Shown piece after piece: positions 27,199 to 37,493 of a DNA stretch of 57,993 bases. A model generated the notes under the pieces. The model worked only from the letters and a program-made list of their open reading frames with translations. It made no database searches and had not been told where the DNA came from. This stretch comes from Providencia heimbachae ATCC 35613 (GTDB lineage Bacteria; Pseudomonadota; Gammaproteobacteria; Enterobacterales; Enterobacteriaceae): the NCBI RefSeq assembly GCF_001655055.1, contig NZ_LXEW01000052.1, forward strand, positions 1 through 57,993, read 5' to 3'. Position numbers and translations under genes: made by a program. Numbering within the stretch: position 1 is the stretch's first letter; every line of letters begins with the position of its first letter.

Positions 27199-28239
27199 TT
27201 GGCTAATCTAACCATCGCGTTAGATGCTATGGGCGGGGATGTTGGTCCCCGCATCACGGTGCCTGCTGCTTTGCAGGCACTAGCATCTAATCCAGCGCTA
27301 AAATTACTGCTTGTCGGTCAACCCGAAGCCATTCAACCTTTGCTTGCACAATATAGTGCCGAGCAAATTTCGCGCGTCGAAATTATTCCAGCACAAGGCG
27401 TTATCGCAAATGATGCAAAACCATCAAATGCAATAAGGCAAAGTAAAGGAACATCAATGCGTGTGGCTTTAGAGTTAGTGAAGACAGGGCAGGCACAGGC
27501 GTGCGTGAGTGCAGGGAATACCGGTGCGTTAATGGGACTCGCTAAATTGATGTTAAAATCAATTGAAGGTATAGAGCGTCCAGCATTGATGACGATATTG
27601 CCAAACCAGCGAAAAGGTCAAACCGTTGTGTTGGATCTCGGTGCAAACGTCAACTGTAGTAGTGAAATGTTAGTGCAATTTGCCGTGATGGGTTCGGTAA
27701 TGGCAGAAGAAATTGCTCATACCGTTAAGCCCAAAGTTGCTTTACTTAATATTGGTGAAGAAGAGAGTAAAGGACTGGATAATATCCGCGAAGCCGCCGC
27801 AATCTTAAAAGAAACGGCATCAATTAATTACATTGGTTATGTTGAAGGCAATGAATTGCTGACAGGTAAAACAGATGTAGTAGTGTGTGACGGCTTCGCA
27901 GGTAACGTCTCACTTAAAACGATGGAAGGCGTAATTCGCGTTATTCTATCTTTATTAAAGTCGGCAGGCGAAGAAAATAAAAAGCGTAGCTGGTTTGTTC
28001 AACTGGCTAAGAAATGGCTAAAAAAACGTTTAATGAAACGTTTTGGGGATATGAACCCCGACCAGTATAATGGTGCGACTCTGTTAGGATTAAAAGGGAT
28101 TGTCATCAAAAGCCATGGTGCAGCGAATGAAAGAGCGTTTCAAGCCGCTATCGATCGTGCAGTTCAAGCTGTGGAAAGACAAGTTCCAGATAGAATAGCA
28201 GCTCGACTAAATACTGTTTTACCCAGGAGTGATCAATAA
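27199..28239 (+). CDS. plsX: Phosphate acyltransferase PlsX
   Basis: Converts acyl-ACP to acyl-phosphate for phospholipid synthesis. 346 residues. It shows [20 protein letters not shown] at the start, [17 protein letters not shown] near 110, [17 protein letters not shown] and [13 protein letters not shown]. The start codon is TTG 27199 ([14 protein letters not shown]); no in-frame ATG or GTG is available nearby that keeps the family N-terminus, and no strong ribosome site is visible, suggesting coupling to rpmF. It overlaps no gene and precedes fabH by three bases. Confidence 0.94.
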   Translation: MANLTIALDAMGGDVGPRITVPAALQALASNPALKLLLVGQPEAIQPLLAQYSAEQISRVEIIPAQGVIANDAKPSNAIRQSKGTSMRVALELVKTGQAQACVSAGNTGALMGLAKLMLKSIEGIERPALMTILPNQRKGQTVVLDLGANVNCSSEMLVQFAVMGSVMAEEIAHTVKPKVALLNIGEEESKGLDNIREAAAILKETASINYIGYVEGNELLTGKTDVVVCDGFAGNVSLKTMEGVIRVILSLLKSAGEENKKRSWFVQLAKKWLKKRLMKRFGDMNPDQYNGATLLGLKGIVIKSHGAANERAFQAAIDRAVQAVERQVPDRIAARLNTVLPRSDQ

Positions 28240-28242
28240 CCT

Positions 28243-29199
28243 ATGTCTATGTACAGTAAAATTTTAGGAACGGGCAGCTATTTGCCATCGCAAATTCGCA
28301 CCAATGCTGACCTGGAAAAAATGGTTGATACTTCTGATGAATGGATTGTCACTCGCACAGGCATAAATGAAAGAAGAATTGCGGGTGAAGACGAAAGTGT
28401 TTCCGTTATGGGGTTTCGCGCTGCGCAAAACGCATTAGAAATGGCGGGTGTTGATAGTAGCGAAATTGGCTTAATCATTGTTGCAACAACGTCGGCAACA
28501 CATGCATTCCCAAGTGCGGCATGCCAAATCCAGCAAATGCTGGGAATTAATGACTGTGCCGCATTTGATGTTGCAGCGGCTTGCGCCGGTTTTACCTATG
28601 CAATCAGTATCGCGGATCAATTTGTTAAAACAGGTATGACCAAAAAAGCACTGGTGATTGGTGCGGATGCATTATCGAAAACATTAGACCCGAGTGATCG
28701 CGGTACCATTATTTTATTTGGTGATGCGGCGGGTGCGGCGGTTATTGGTGAATCCAATGAGCCCGGAATTATTTCGACGCACCTACATGCAGATGGCCGT
28801 TATGGTGATCTATTAACATTACCAAATCGTAGCCGTTGTTCTGAAGATCCGGCTTATTTGACGATGACAGGTAATGAAGTATTTAAAGTTGCAGTGCGTG
28901 AATTAGCGCATATTGTTGATGAAACATTAGCGCAAAGCGGTATTGCAAAAGAAGAACTTGATTGGTTAGTACCACATCAAGCTAATTTAAGAATTATTTC
29001 TGCGACGGCTAAAAAGCTTAATATGACAATGGATAAAGTTGTTATTACGCTAGATCGTCATGGGAATACTTCTGCGGCGTCAGTTCCAACAGCACTCGAT
29101 GAGGCTGTACGTGATGGTCGCATTCAGCGAGGCCAGCTTGTGCTATTAGAAGCATTTGGCGGTGGGTTCACTTGGGGTTCGGCGCTGGTTCGTTTTTAA
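28243..29199 (+). CDS. fabH: 3-oxoacyl-ACP synthase III
   Basis: Initiates fatty-acid synthesis by condensing acetyl-CoA with malonyl-ACP. 318 residues, E. coli size 317. The catalytic triad is seen: Cys in [10 protein letters not shown] (about 112), His in [10 protein letters not shown] (about 245) and Asn in [11 protein letters not shown] (about 275). Oxyanion-loop glycines are in the C-terminal [14 protein letters not shown]. It sits in the plsX-fabH-fabD-fabG-acpP-fabF run. Confidence 0.97.
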   Translation: MSMYSKILGTGSYLPSQIRTNADLEKMVDTSDEWIVTRTGINERRIAGEDESVSVMGFRAAQNALEMAGVDSSEIGLIIVATTSATHAFPSAACQIQQMLGINDCAAFDVAAACAGFTYAISIADQFVKTGMTKKALVIGADALSKTLDPSDRGTIILFGDAAGAAVIGESNEPGIISTHLHADGRYGDLLTLPNRSRCSEDPAYLTMTGNEVFKVAVRELAHIVDETLAQSGIAKEELDWLVPHQANLRIISATAKKLNMTMDKVVITLDRHGNTSAASVPTALDEAVRDGRIQRGQLVLLEAFGGGFTWGSALVRF

Positions 29200-29217
29200 T
29201 TTACTGAGAAAACAAAC

Positions 29218-30150
29218 ATGACACAATTTGCTATGGTATTTCCCGGACAGGGTTCTCAGTCTCTTGGAATGTTAGCATCACTAGCTGAAGAAAATCAGTT
29301 GGTTGAACAAACATTTGCTGAGGCATCTGAAGCATTGGGTTACGATCTTTGGGCATTAGTACAAAATGGACCAGAAGAAGAATTAAACAAAACATGGCAG
29401 ACACAGCCTGCATTATTAGCAGCATCTGTGGCAATCTTTCGTGTTTGGCAAGACAAAAATGGCAAAATGCCAGTGATTATGGCAGGCCATAGTCTCGGTG
29501 AATACTCTGCATTGGTATGTGCAGGTGTGATCGATTTCAAAGAAGCAATAAAACTAGTTGAGCTGCGCGGTAAATTGATGCAAGAAGCTGTTCCTGTTGG
29601 CACGGGAGCGATGTATGCGATTATTGGCTTAGACAACGAATCGATTGAAAAAGCATGTAAAGAATCGGCTCAAGGGCAAGTAGTTTCCCCTGTTAACTTC
29701 AATTCACCGGGACAAGTGGTTATTGCGGGTGAAAAAGATGCGGTTGAACGAGCCGGAACGGCATGTAAAGAAGCGGGTGCTAAACGCGCACTTCCTTTAT
29801 CCGTAAGCGTGCCATCACACTGTGCATTAATGAAGCCTGCGGCTGAAAAATTAGCCATAGCGTTAGAAAAAATTGAATTTTGTGAGCCAGATTATCCAGT
29901 TATCAACAATGTTGATGTTAGAATTGAGCCATCGGCGAAAAATATTCGTGATGCATTAGTTCGTCAATTGTATAATCCAGTACGTTGGACAGAAACGGTA
30001 GAGTTAATGGCAGAACAAGGTGTCGAGCATCTTGTTGAGATGGGGCCAGGCAAGGTATTGACTGGTCTTACCAAGCGAATTGTCTCTAATTTAACTGCCG
30101 TAGCAGTTAATGATCCTGTATCATTAAACACTGCTTTAGAAAATATCTGA
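29218..30150 (+). CDS. fabD: Malonyl-CoA:ACP transacylase
   Basis: Loads malonyl groups on acyl carrier protein. 310 residues (E. coli 309). FPGQGSQSLGML opens the protein, GHSLGEYSALVCAG holds the nucleophilic Ser (about 92), and VSVPSHCALMKPA carries the catalytic His (about 201). It lies 18 bases after fabH and 7 bases before fabG. Confidence 0.97.
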   Translation: MTQFAMVFPGQGSQSLGMLASLAEENQLVEQTFAEASEALGYDLWALVQNGPEEELNKTWQTQPALLAASVAIFRVWQDKNGKMPVIMAGHSLGEYSALVCAGVIDFKEAIKLVELRGKLMQEAVPVGTGAMYAIIGLDNESIEKACKESAQGQVVSPVNFNSPGQVVIAGEKDAVERAGTACKEAGAKRALPLSVSVPSHCALMKPAAEKLAIALEKIEFCEPDYPVINNVDVRIEPSAKNIRDALVRQLYNPVRWTETVELMAEQGVEHLVEMGPGKVLTGLTKRIVSNLTAVAVNDPVSLNTALENI

Positions 30151-30157
30151 GGACGAC

Positions 30158-30892
30158 ATGAGCTTTGATGGAAAAATTGCACTGGTAACTGGTGCGAGTC
30201 GTGGGATTGGTAAAGCCATTGCTTTAACGTTAATTGCACGTGGCGCGACGGTTATTGGTACTGCAACAAGCGAAAAAGGTGCTGAAGCAATTACTGCTTA
30301 TCTTGATGGTAAGGGTAAAGGTTTAGCGCTAAACGTGACTGACCCTGCATCAATCGAAGAAACTTTGACCAAAATTCGTGAAGAATTTGGCGAAATTGAT
30401 ATTTTGGTTAACAATGCAGGTATAACACGTGATAACCTATTGATGCGAATGAAAGAAGAAGAGTGGCAAGATATTATTGACACCAATCTTTCATCCGTTT
30501 ACCGTTTGTCAAAAGCTGTTTTGCGTGCCATGATGAAAAAACGTTGTGGGCGTATTATTTCCATCGCATCTGTTGTGGGCGTTATGGGAAATGCAGGGCA
30601 AACAAACTACGCAGCAGCGAAAGCTGGGCTGATTGGTTTTAGTAAATCATTAGCTCGTGAAGTCGCTTCTCGTGGTATTACTGTTAACGTTGTTGCTCCA
30701 GGTTTTATTGAAACTGATATGACTCGGGCATTGACAGAAGAACAGCGTGCGGGCATTTTATCTCAGGTTCCTGCGGGTAAATTGGGTGATGCACAAGAAA
30801 TTGCCAGTGCTGTAGCATTCTTAGCTTCTGATGAAGCGGCTTACATCACAGGTGAAACATTGCATGTCAATGGTGGCATGTACATGATCTAA
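30158..30892 (+). CDS. fabG: 3-oxoacyl-ACP reductase
   Basis: NADPH-dependent reductase of the elongation cycle, classical short-chain dehydrogenase of 244 residues. TGASRGIGKAIA (cofactor, about 11-22), NNAGITRDN, the catalytic Ser in SIASVVG (about 138) and Tyr-x3-Lys in NYAAAKAGL (about 151-155) are all intact. TGGxHVNGGMYM ends the chain. AGGACGAC lies before the start. Confidence 0.97.
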   Translation: MSFDGKIALVTGASRGIGKAIALTLIARGATVIGTATSEKGAEAITAYLDGKGKGLALNVTDPASIEETLTKIREEFGEIDILVNNAGITRDNLLMRMKEEEWQDIIDTNLSSVYRLSKAVLRAMMKKRCGRIISIASVVGVMGNAGQTNYAAAKAGLIGFSKSLAREVASRGITVNVVAPGFIETDMTRALTEEQRAGILSQVPAGKLGDAQEIASAVAFLASDEAAYITGETLHVNGGMYMI

Positions 30893-30901
30893 AGAAATGA
30901 G

Positions 30902-30960
30902 GGAACCATTTGCATTATTAGTTTTATCTGTATCAAAAATAATGCAAAATAATGGTTTCC
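30902..30960. repeat. Imperfect inverted repeat between fabG and acpP
   Basis: Two-part stem: inner TGCATTATT (30911-30919) with AATAATGCA (30938-30946), outer AACCATT (30904-30910) with AATGGTT (30951-30957), closed by GG/CC. No T run follows, so it is not a simple terminator. A second hairpin with a GAAA tetraloop (TCGC-GAAA-GCGA, 31013-31024) lies 24 bases before the acpP start. Probably the acpP leader and mRNA processing or attenuation elements. Confidence 0.6.
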
Positions 30961-31047
30961 ACAGTCGGGATTGGGTTGTATCTTTTCCTGTATTCATAAA
31001 CTACGAAAACCATCGCGAAAGCGAGTTTTGATAGGAATTTTAATAGT

Positions 31048-31284
31048 ATGAGCACTATCGAAGAACGCGTTAAGAAAATCATCGTTGAACAACTGGGTGT
31101 TAAAGAGGACGAAGTTGTAAACACAGCTTCATTTGTTGATGACTTGGGCGCTGATTCTCTTGACACAGTTGAGCTAGTTATGGCTCTGGAAGAAGAGTTC
31201 GATTGCGAAATCCCTGACGAAGAAGCTGAAAAGATCACGACAGTACAGGCTGCAATTGACTACGTCGAGAACGCATCTAAGTAA
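31048..31284 (+). CDS. acpP: Acyl carrier protein
   Basis: 78-residue acidic carrier of growing acyl chains. The phosphopantetheine serine is in [13 protein letters not shown] (Ser about 37). It begins [19 protein letters not shown] as in E. coli. Set apart from fabG by a 155-base structured region and from fabF by a terminator-like hairpin, so it is probably made in excess from its own promoter. Confidence 0.98.
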   Translation: MSTIEERVKKIIVEQLGVKEDEVVNTASFVDDLGADSLDTVELVMALEEEFDCEIPDEEAEKITTVQAAIDYVENASK

Positions 31285-31301
31285 TTGTGATAAATCATGT
31301 C

Positions 31302-31333
31302 TAGGCGATCACTCGATCGCCTATGTTTCTTTT
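31302..31333 (+). terminator. Hairpin after acpP, partial terminator
   Basis: TAGGCGATC (31302-31310), ACTC loop, GATCGCCTA (31315-31323), then TGTTTCTTTT. Strong stem with a mixed T tract, likely lowering transcription into fabF. Confidence 0.7.
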
Positions 31334-31349
31334 GTAATATTTCCCTCCT

Positions 31350-31364
31350 AGGAGGATATGCGTG
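31350..31364 (+). promoter_or_regulatory. Ribosome-binding site deciding the GTG start of fabF
   Basis: AGGAGG (31350-31355) lies six bases before GTG 31362. An out-of-frame ATG at 31358 is only two bases away and reads ATG CGT GTC TAA. The ribosome site is the right half of CCTCCTAGGAGG, a perfect 12-bp palindrome (31344-31355). Confidence 0.7.
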
Positions 31365-32612
31365 TCTAAGCGTCGTGTAGTCGTAACTGGACTCGGCATG
31401 TTATCTCCTGTCGGCAACACAGTTGAATCATCATGGAAAGCTGTTTGTGGCGGACAGAGTGGTATCAGCCTTATAACTCATTTTGATACTACTAACCACG
31501 CAACTAAATTTGCTGGCTTAGTAAAAGATTTCAATTACGAAGAATTTGGCATTTCATCTAAAGATGAAAAAAAGATGGACCTATTTATCCAGTACGGTAT
31601 TGCTGCGGGCAACCAAGCCTTTAATGATGCTGGATTGGAAGTAACAGAAGCCAATGCTACGCGTATCGGTGCAGCGATTGGTTCTGGTATTGGGGGGTTA
31701 GGGTTAATTCAAACTAACTGTGAGACACTCCTTAATAAAAGCCCTAAAAAAGTAAGCCCATTCTTTGTTCCATCGACAATTATCAATATGGTTGCTGGCC
31801 ATTTGAGCATTATGTACGATCTGCGTGGTCCTAGTATTTCTATTGCTACCGCATGTACATCGGGTGTTCATAATATTGGACATGCAGCTCGAATGATAGC
31901 TTACGGCGATGCAGATGTTATGCTTGCAGGTGGTGCAGAAAAAGCATCAACACCACTGGGTGTTGCAGGTTTTGGTGCAGCGCGTGCATTATCGACTCGC
32001 AATGATGACCCTCAAGCCGCTAGCCGCCCTTGGGATAAAGACCGTGACGGTTTTGTTTTAGGCGACGGTGCCGGCATCATTGTTCTTGAAGAATATGAGC
32101 ATGCGAAAGCACGCGGTGCGAAAATATATGCTGAAATAGCAGGCTTTGGTATGAGCAGCGATGCCTACCATATGACGTCACCACCAGAAAATGGTGAAGG
32201 TGCCGCTCGTGCTATGGAAAACGCATTGAAAGATGCGGGTATTGATGCAAGCCAGATTGGGTATATTAATGCTCATGGTACATCAACACCAGCAGGTGAC
32301 TTAGCTGAGGCTCAAGCCGTTGTCTCTGTATTTGGTGAAGATACTGATGTTTTAGTCAGTTCAACGAAATCAATGACAGGGCATTTACTCGGTGCTGCGG
32401 GTGCAGTTGAATCTATCTTCACAATTTTATCATTGTGTGATCAGGTCGTCCCGCCAACCATTAATTTGGAAAATCAAGATGAAGCTTGCAAACTTGATCT
32501 TGTTCCTGGTAAAGCGCGCAAAGTTGAGAACATGGAATACGCTCTATGTAATTCATTTGGCTTTGGTGGCACAAACGGCTCATTGATTTTCCGCCGTTAC
32601 CACGCTGAATAA
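31362..32612 (+). CDS. fabF: 3-oxoacyl-ACP synthase II
   Basis: Elongating condensing enzyme; in E. coli also adjusts unsaturated chain length with temperature. 416 residues. Catalytic Cys in [14 protein letters not shown] (about 164), His in [11 protein letters not shown] (about 304) and His in [10 protein letters not shown] (about 341). GTG start chosen from the strong ribosome site and the [15 protein letters not shown] match to E. coli. A long terminator follows. Confidence 0.97.
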   Translation: MSKRRVVVTGLGMLSPVGNTVESSWKAVCGGQSGISLITHFDTTNHATKFAGLVKDFNYEEFGISSKDEKKMDLFIQYGIAAGNQAFNDAGLEVTEANATRIGAAIGSGIGGLGLIQTNCETLLNKSPKKVSPFFVPSTIINMVAGHLSIMYDLRGPSISIATACTSGVHNIGHAARMIAYGDADVMLAGGAEKASTPLGVAGFGAARALSTRNDDPQAASRPWDKDRDGFVLGDGAGIIVLEEYEHAKARGAKIYAEIAGFGMSSDAYHMTSPPENGEGAARAMENALKDAGIDASQIGYINAHGTSTPAGDLAEAQAVVSVFGEDTDVLVSSTKSMTGHLLGAAGAVESIFTILSLCDQVVPPTINLENQDEACKLDLVPGKARKVENMEYALCNSFGFGGTNGSLIFRRYHAE

Positions 32613-32627
32613 CCGTTTTACCTATTT

Positions 32628-32672
32628 AAATAAAAGCTTCAGCTACCATTTGGTACTGGGGCTTTTATTTTA
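32628..32672 (+). terminator. Rho-independent terminator after fabF
   Basis: AAATAAAAGC (32628-32637) pairs with GCTTTTATTT (32661-32670), and an inner CAG-TACC/GGTA-CTG stem continues it. T-rich on exit. Confidence 0.8.
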
Positions 32673-32761
32673 CCCATCCTTTGCAGTGTTTCCTGCTTTA
32701 GTTTATGATAACTCCACTCTGTTAATGTCTGATTTATCAGCTTTTATTATAAGTAAAATCA

Positions 32762-33592
32762 ATGTCATATTGGATTAATGGTATTGCCAACAATCAAATA
32801 GAGGTCACTGATCGTGCTGTATCCTTTGGGGATGGCTGCTTTACGACGATACATGGTGTAAATCGGCAAGCACAAATGCTCGATAATCACATCGCTCGAT
32901 TAATGCGTGATAGCCAAAGATTGAAACTCCCTCAACCGGATTGGGCTGCACTTACAGGGCATATTGAATCCATCTGTCGTGATCAAACCGATGATGAATT
33001 TGTGATTAAAGTGCTAATTAGCCGAGGATCTGGGGGACGAGGTTATAGTTCCATCGGTTTTAATAAGCCGACAGTGATAGTGAGTGTTTCTGCATTTCCA
33101 CATAACTACTGTCAGCTTCAGTGCTCAGGAGCTCAACTTATTGTAAGCCAAATACCATTGAGCCGAAATTCAGTATTGGCGGGTATGAAACACCTTAATC
33201 GACTGGAGCAGGTGTTGATCCGTCAAGAGATAGATCAAGAAAAAAGCGATGAAGCCGTTGTGCTGGATACTAACGGTTTTATCGTTGAATGTTGTAGCGC
33301 CAATATTTTTTGGCGTATCGGTAATCAAGTATTTACACCTAGATTATCGTATTCAGGCGTAAATGGGTTAATGAGACAAAAGATAATAGCGCTTCTTGCT
33401 AACAGCCATTACTCTTTGGAAGAAGTTGAACGCTTTCCTGCGATATTGGCGCAGTGTGACGAGGTTTTAATGTGTAATACATTGATGCCAATAATACCTG
33501 TTGCAGAAATTAAAGTGAGCGAGCCTAAATCACGACTGAAGTACCCATCAAGAGAGCTATTTGAATACCTCTTTTTACGTTGTCGAATATAG
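32762..33592 (+). CDS. pabC: 4-amino-4-deoxychorismate lyase
   Basis: Makes p-aminobenzoate and pyruvate for folate synthesis. 276 residues, fold-type IV PLP enzyme. YWINGIANNQIEVTDRAVSFGDGCFTT opens in two family blocks (shown here split: start and RAVSFGDGCF), the PLP lysine is in LAGMKHLNRLEQVL (about 143) and ECCSANIFWRIGNQVF holds the cofactor-phosphate contacts. It follows fabF after a terminator and precedes mltG by 34 bases, as in E. coli. Confidence 0.94.
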   Translation: MSYWINGIANNQIEVTDRAVSFGDGCFTTIHGVNRQAQMLDNHIARLMRDSQRLKLPQPDWAALTGHIESICRDQTDDEFVIKVLISRGSGGRGYSSIGFNKPTVIVSVSAFPHNYCQLQCSGAQLIVSQIPLSRNSVLAGMKHLNRLEQVLIRQEIDQEKSDEAVVLDTNGFIVECCSANIFWRIGNQVFTPRLSYSGVNGLMRQKIIALLANSHYSLEEVERFPAILAQCDEVLMCNTLMPIIPVAEIKVSEPKSRLKYPSRELFEYLFLRCRI

Positions 33593-33626
33593 TTTTGGTC
33601 AATATCGTTGTTTAAGTGGACAATAA

Positions 33627-34649
33627 ATGAAACTAGCGAAAAAAATCACCCTTGTTGTCTTTGCTGTTGCCCTCATTGCGGCAATAGCAATTTATTTGCA
33701 ATACCGTCAAGTGATTAATTATGCACAGGCGCCTATTAATTTAGCGCAAGAAAAAATACTCACGGTTCCTTCAGGCACGGGACGTGTTGCGTTAGAAGCT
33801 TTGCTAGTTAAAGAAAATATTATTGATGAAAACAATCAATTTCAGTGGCTGTTAAAACTCCGCCCAGAGCTCGCTAAAATGAAGGCCGGGACTTATCGTT
33901 TACAGCCTGCTATGAATGTAGAGCAACTATTAAGTTTGATAGCCAGTGGAAAAGAGGCTCAATTTTCTATTCGCTTTATCGAAGGAAACCGGTTATCTGA
34001 TTGGAGCGCCATATTACGTGACGCGCCTTATTTGGAACATAAATCACAAGATACAACTCAAGCTGAGCTGTATGCGATGATTGGTTTTGATGGAGACGGT
34101 ATTTTAGAAGGGTGGCTATACCCTGATACTTATTTATATACAGCAGGAACAGCGGATACCGATATACTAAAACGCGCGCATACACGAATGAAAGCGAGTC
34201 TTGATGAAGAGTGGCGTGGACGTGACAAAGATTTACCGTATAAAAACGCGTATGAAATGCTGATAATGGCTTCTATCATTGAAAAAGAAACAGGTATTGA
34301 TAGCGAAAGGTCGCAAGTGGCTTCTGTATTCGTTAATCGATTAAAGAAAAATATGCGTTTGCAAACAGATCCAACCGTGATTTATGGGCTAGGTGATAAG
34401 TACCGTGGTAAAATTTTTCGCAGCGACTTAGATAACTATACTGCTTACAATACCTATCGTATAGAGGGTTTACCGCCAACACCAATTGCAATGCCGGGAT
34501 TAGCATCCATTAAAGCTGCGGCGCATCCAGCTAAAACAGATTATTTATATTTTGTCGCAGATGGCACAGGTGGACACACATTTAGTCATAACCTTAACGA
34601 CCATAATCGTGCGGTCAAAGTTTATCGAAAAATCGAACAGCAAAACTGA
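33627..34649 (+). CDS. mltG: Endolytic murein transglycosylase MltG
   Basis: Cleaves nascent glycan strands and sets chain length. 340 residues. Single N-terminal membrane helix (about 7-25), a LysM-like region, then the YceG domain with the catalytic Glu in [15 protein letters not shown] (about 218-ish) and [24 protein letters not shown]. Ends with [15 protein letters not shown]. tmk starts nine bases after its stop, so they are one unit. Confidence 0.95.
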   Translation: MKLAKKITLVVFAVALIAAIAIYLQYRQVINYAQAPINLAQEKILTVPSGTGRVALEALLVKENIIDENNQFQWLLKLRPELAKMKAGTYRLQPAMNVEQLLSLIASGKEAQFSIRFIEGNRLSDWSAILRDAPYLEHKSQDTTQAELYAMIGFDGDGILEGWLYPDTYLYTAGTADTDILKRAHTRMKASLDEEWRGRDKDLPYKNAYEMLIMASIIEKETGIDSERSQVASVFVNRLKKNMRLQTDPTVIYGLGDKYRGKIFRSDLDNYTAYNTYRIEGLPPTPIAMPGLASIKAAAHPAKTDYLYFVADGTGGHTFSHNLNDHNRAVKVYRKIEQQN

Positions 34650-34657
34650 TAAGTAAA

Positions 34658-35284
34658 ATGAAAAATCAATTTATTGTTATTGAAGGATTAGAAGGTGCGG
34701 GAAAAACAACGGCAATTAATACGGTTGTTGAAACGCTCAATCAAGCAGGAATTAGCGACATTGTTTTTACCCGAGAACCCGGTGGGACACCTCTCGCAGA
34801 GCGGTTGCGTGAGCTGATTAAACAAGGTATCGAAGGGGATAAAGTCACTGATAAAGCCGAACTGCTGATGCTGTATGCTGCTCGAGTTCAATTAGTCGAT
34901 ACGGTTATCAAGCCTGCTTTAGCCAGTGGTAAATGGGTCGTTGGCGATCGCCACGACCTTTCGTCACAAGCTTATCAAGGTGGTGGACGTAACTTAGACC
35001 GGCAGCTTATGCAGTCGTTACGCGATTTAGTTTTAGGGGATTTTAAACCCGCATTAACGTTATATCTTGATTTACCGCCTGATTTGGGCTTGCAGCGCGC
35101 TCGTTCTCGTGGTGAGCTCGATAGAATTGAAAAAGAGTCTGTTGCTTTTTTTGAGCGTACCCGAGCACGCTATATTGAGCTTGTCGCAAAAGATGACAGT
35201 ATTCTGACTATCGATGCAAGTCAAAATATTGAACAGGTACAAGAAGATATTCGCACGACTCTTCAGCAATGGCTCGCAAAATAA
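34658..35284 (+). CDS. tmk: Thymidylate kinase
   Basis: Phosphorylates dTMP to dTDP. 208 residues (E. coli 213). P-loop [14 protein letters not shown] (about 8-21), [15 protein letters not shown], the DRH motif in [15 protein letters not shown], and the LID region [11 protein letters not shown]. Between mltG and holB as in E. coli. Confidence 0.96.
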   Translation: MKNQFIVIEGLEGAGKTTAINTVVETLNQAGISDIVFTREPGGTPLAERLRELIKQGIEGDKVTDKAELLMLYAARVQLVDTVIKPALASGKWVVGDRHDLSSQAYQGGGRNLDRQLMQSLRDLVLGDFKPALTLYLDLPPDLGLQRARSRGELDRIEKESVAFFERTRARYIELVAKDDSILTIDASQNIEQVQEDIRTTLQQWLAK

Positions 35285-35296
35285 GGTTGTTATGTC

Positions 35297-36289
35297 ATGA
35301 ATTGGTACCCTTGGCTAAATGAGACATATCGCCAATTAATCGCGGCATATCAAGGTGGTCGTGGGCATCATGCATTGCTATTGCACTCTTTACCGGGTAA
35401 TGGTGCTCAAGCACTTTGTTATGGGATCAGCCGTTGGTTAATCTGTCAAAATAAAGAGGGCTTGAAAAGCTGCGGTGAATGTCATAGCTGCCGTCTAATG
35501 CTCGCAGGTACACATCCGGACTACCATGTTTTGGAAACTGAAAAGGGTAAGCAGACGGTTAGCGTTGATGCGGTTAGAAAACTAACCGAAACGTTGAGTA
35601 GCCATTCGCAGCAAAGTGGTGCAAAAGTTGTTTATATACCCAATACTGAAGCATTAACGGATGCGGCGGCAAATGCACTGCTTAAAACGTTAGAAGAACC
35701 CTCAAAAGAGACCTATTTTCTCCTCGGGTGTGAAAAGCAAGAAAACCTATTAGCGACTTTACGCAGCCGTTGTTTAACGCATTATTTACCAGCGCCAGAC
35801 CAACAAATCGCGCTATACTGGCTACAAAAAAACGTTCCTAACGTAAACTTAGATAATGCCGTTACTGCGTTGATGCTGTGTCAAGGTGCGCCTATTGCTG
35901 CGGCAACATTGCTCGAACCGGGTAATTGGCATAAACGAGGTACACTGTGTAATGAACTTGAAATTGCACTGCAATGCGCAGATATGCTGAAGTTACTACC
36001 CGCTTTAAATACGGATAATTGCCCTGAATTAATAGGGTGGTTATTAGGGTTATTTGCGGATGCAATAAAATTACAGCAAAATGCAGGGCAATTTTGTGTT
36101 AATCATGATCAAGTACCACGTGTCACCTTGTTAGCGACGACGATGACCAGCTCACAGTTAATTAAAGCCTATGAGCAATGGCAAAATTGCCGTTATCAAT
36201 TGTTAACTGTACCAGCACTTAATCAGGAATTGATCCTGACAAATCAGTTATTACAATGGGAAGCATTAATTGCTTCACCTTCATTATAG
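35297..36289 (+). CDS. holB: DNA polymerase III subunit delta'
   Basis: Clamp-loader stator subunit. 330 residues (E. coli 334). Zinc module CGECHSCRLMLAGTHPDYH (about 55-75), the degenerate P-loop SLPGNGAQALCYG that cannot bind ATP in this subunit, and ALLKTLEEPSKETYFLLGC plus LRSRC (SRC motif). Twelve bases after tmk. Confidence 0.95.
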   Translation: MNWYPWLNETYRQLIAAYQGGRGHHALLLHSLPGNGAQALCYGISRWLICQNKEGLKSCGECHSCRLMLAGTHPDYHVLETEKGKQTVSVDAVRKLTETLSSHSQQSGAKVVYIPNTEALTDAAANALLKTLEEPSKETYFLLGCEKQENLLATLRSRCLTHYLPAPDQQIALYWLQKNVPNVNLDNAVTALMLCQGAPIAAATLLEPGNWHKRGTLCNELEIALQCADMLKLLPALNTDNCPELIGWLLGLFADAIKLQQNAGQFCVNHDQVPRVTLLATTMTSSQLIKAYEQWQNCRYQLLTVPALNQELILTNQLLQWEALIASPSL

Positions 36290-36302
36290 AAAAGAGTGAA
36301 AT

Positions 36303-37091
36303 ATGTTTGTTGTTGATTCGCACTGTCATCTCGATTGTTTAGATTATGAAAAGCTCCACACGAATATCGATGATGTCATCACCAAAGCATCACAACGTGA
36401 TGTCCGTTTTATGTTAGCCGTTGCCACGACACTGCACGGGTTTGACAACATGAAGCAACTTATTGGTAAGCGCGATAATATTGCGTTTTCTTGTGGTATT
36501 CATCCCTTGAATTTAGACGAGGGATATGACTTTGAACGTTTAGCACAACTTGCCGCGGGAAATGAAGTCGTTGCCTTGGGTGAAACTGGGCTTGATTATT
36601 ACTATCAACAAGAAAATGCCGCATTACAGCAAGAATCTTTTCGTCAGCATATTCGCATTGGCCGCCAAGTTAACAAGCCGGTGATTGTGCATACTCGTGC
36701 AGCTCGTGAAGATACAGTTTCAATTTTACGAGAAGAAAAAGTCACGGATTGTGGCGGTGTTTTACATTGTTTCACAGAAGATAAAGATACGGCTACAGAA
36801 TTACTCGACTTAGGGATGTATATTTCATTTTCCGGTATTGTTACTTTCCGTAATGCGGAGCAAATACGTGAAGCTGCACGCATTGTTCCTTTGGATAGAA
36901 TTTTAGTCGAAACAGATTCACCGTATTTAGCGCCGGTACCGCATCGTGGTAAAGAAAATCAACCTGCATATGTACGTGATGTTGCTGAATATATGGCCGT
37001 GCTAAAAGGTATTAGCGTGGAAGAAATGGCGAAAATTACGACGGAAAATTTTAATCGTTTATTCCATTTGAATGTAGGCGAAAAAGCATAA
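36303..37091 (+). CDS. ycfH: TatD-family metal-dependent hydrolase YcfH
   Basis: Metal-dependent nuclease or deacylase of the TatD family. 262 residues. Metal ligands: DSHCHLDCLD (about 5-14), GETGLDYYY (Glu about 95), VHTRAA, LHCFTE and ETDSPYLAPVPHRG. E. coli ycfH also follows holB. In E. coli ptsG comes next; here it is absent and hinT follows directly after about 50 bases. Confidence 0.93.
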   Translation: MFVVDSHCHLDCLDYEKLHTNIDDVITKASQRDVRFMLAVATTLHGFDNMKQLIGKRDNIAFSCGIHPLNLDEGYDFERLAQLAAGNEVVALGETGLDYYYQQENAALQQESFRQHIRIGRQVNKPVIVHTRAAREDTVSILREEKVTDCGGVLHCFTEDKDTATELLDLGMYISFSGIVTFRNAEQIREAARIVPLDRILVETDSPYLAPVPHRGKENQPAYVRDVAEYMAVLKGISVEEMAKITTENFNRLFHLNVGEKA

Positions 37092-37142
37092 CACATTAAT
37101 TTATAATAAATTAGTCAACATTGAATTATTGAGGAAGTTGAA

Positions 37143-37493
37143 ATGGCAGAAGAAACAATTTTCAGTAAAATTATTCGACGTGAAATTCCTGCGGATGTGG
37201 TTTATCAGGATGAGCTGGTGACTGCATTTCGTGATATTTCTCCGCAGGCTCCATCTCATATTTTAATCATTCCTAATAAACTTATTCCTACAGTAAATGA
37301 TGTAACGACAGAAGATGAGCAAGTATTGGGACGCTTATTTATTGTTGCTGCTAAGATTGCGAAAGAAGAAGGCATTGCAGAAGACGGCTATCGTTTAATT
37401 ATGAACTGTAATGCGCATTCTGGACAAGAAGTGTTTCATATCCACATGCACCTTGTCGGTGGACGTCATTTAGGTCCATTGCTTGCAAAATAA
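37143..37493 (+). CDS. hinT: HIT-family purine nucleoside phosphoramidase HinT
   Basis: Hydrolyses AMP-lysine-type phosphoramidates and removes AMP from aminoacyl adenylates. 116 residues. The histidine triad is in [16 protein letters not shown] (about 101-105). [16 protein letters not shown] is the family middle. AGGAAG lies before ATG 37143. Its stop TAA shares a base with the start of ycfL (TAATG). Confidence 0.96.
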   Translation: MAEETIFSKIIRREIPADVVYQDELVTAFRDISPQAPSHILIIPNKLIPTVNDVTTEDEQVLGRLFIVAAKIAKEEGIAEDGYRLIMNCNAHSGQEVFHIHMHLVGGRHLGPLLAK

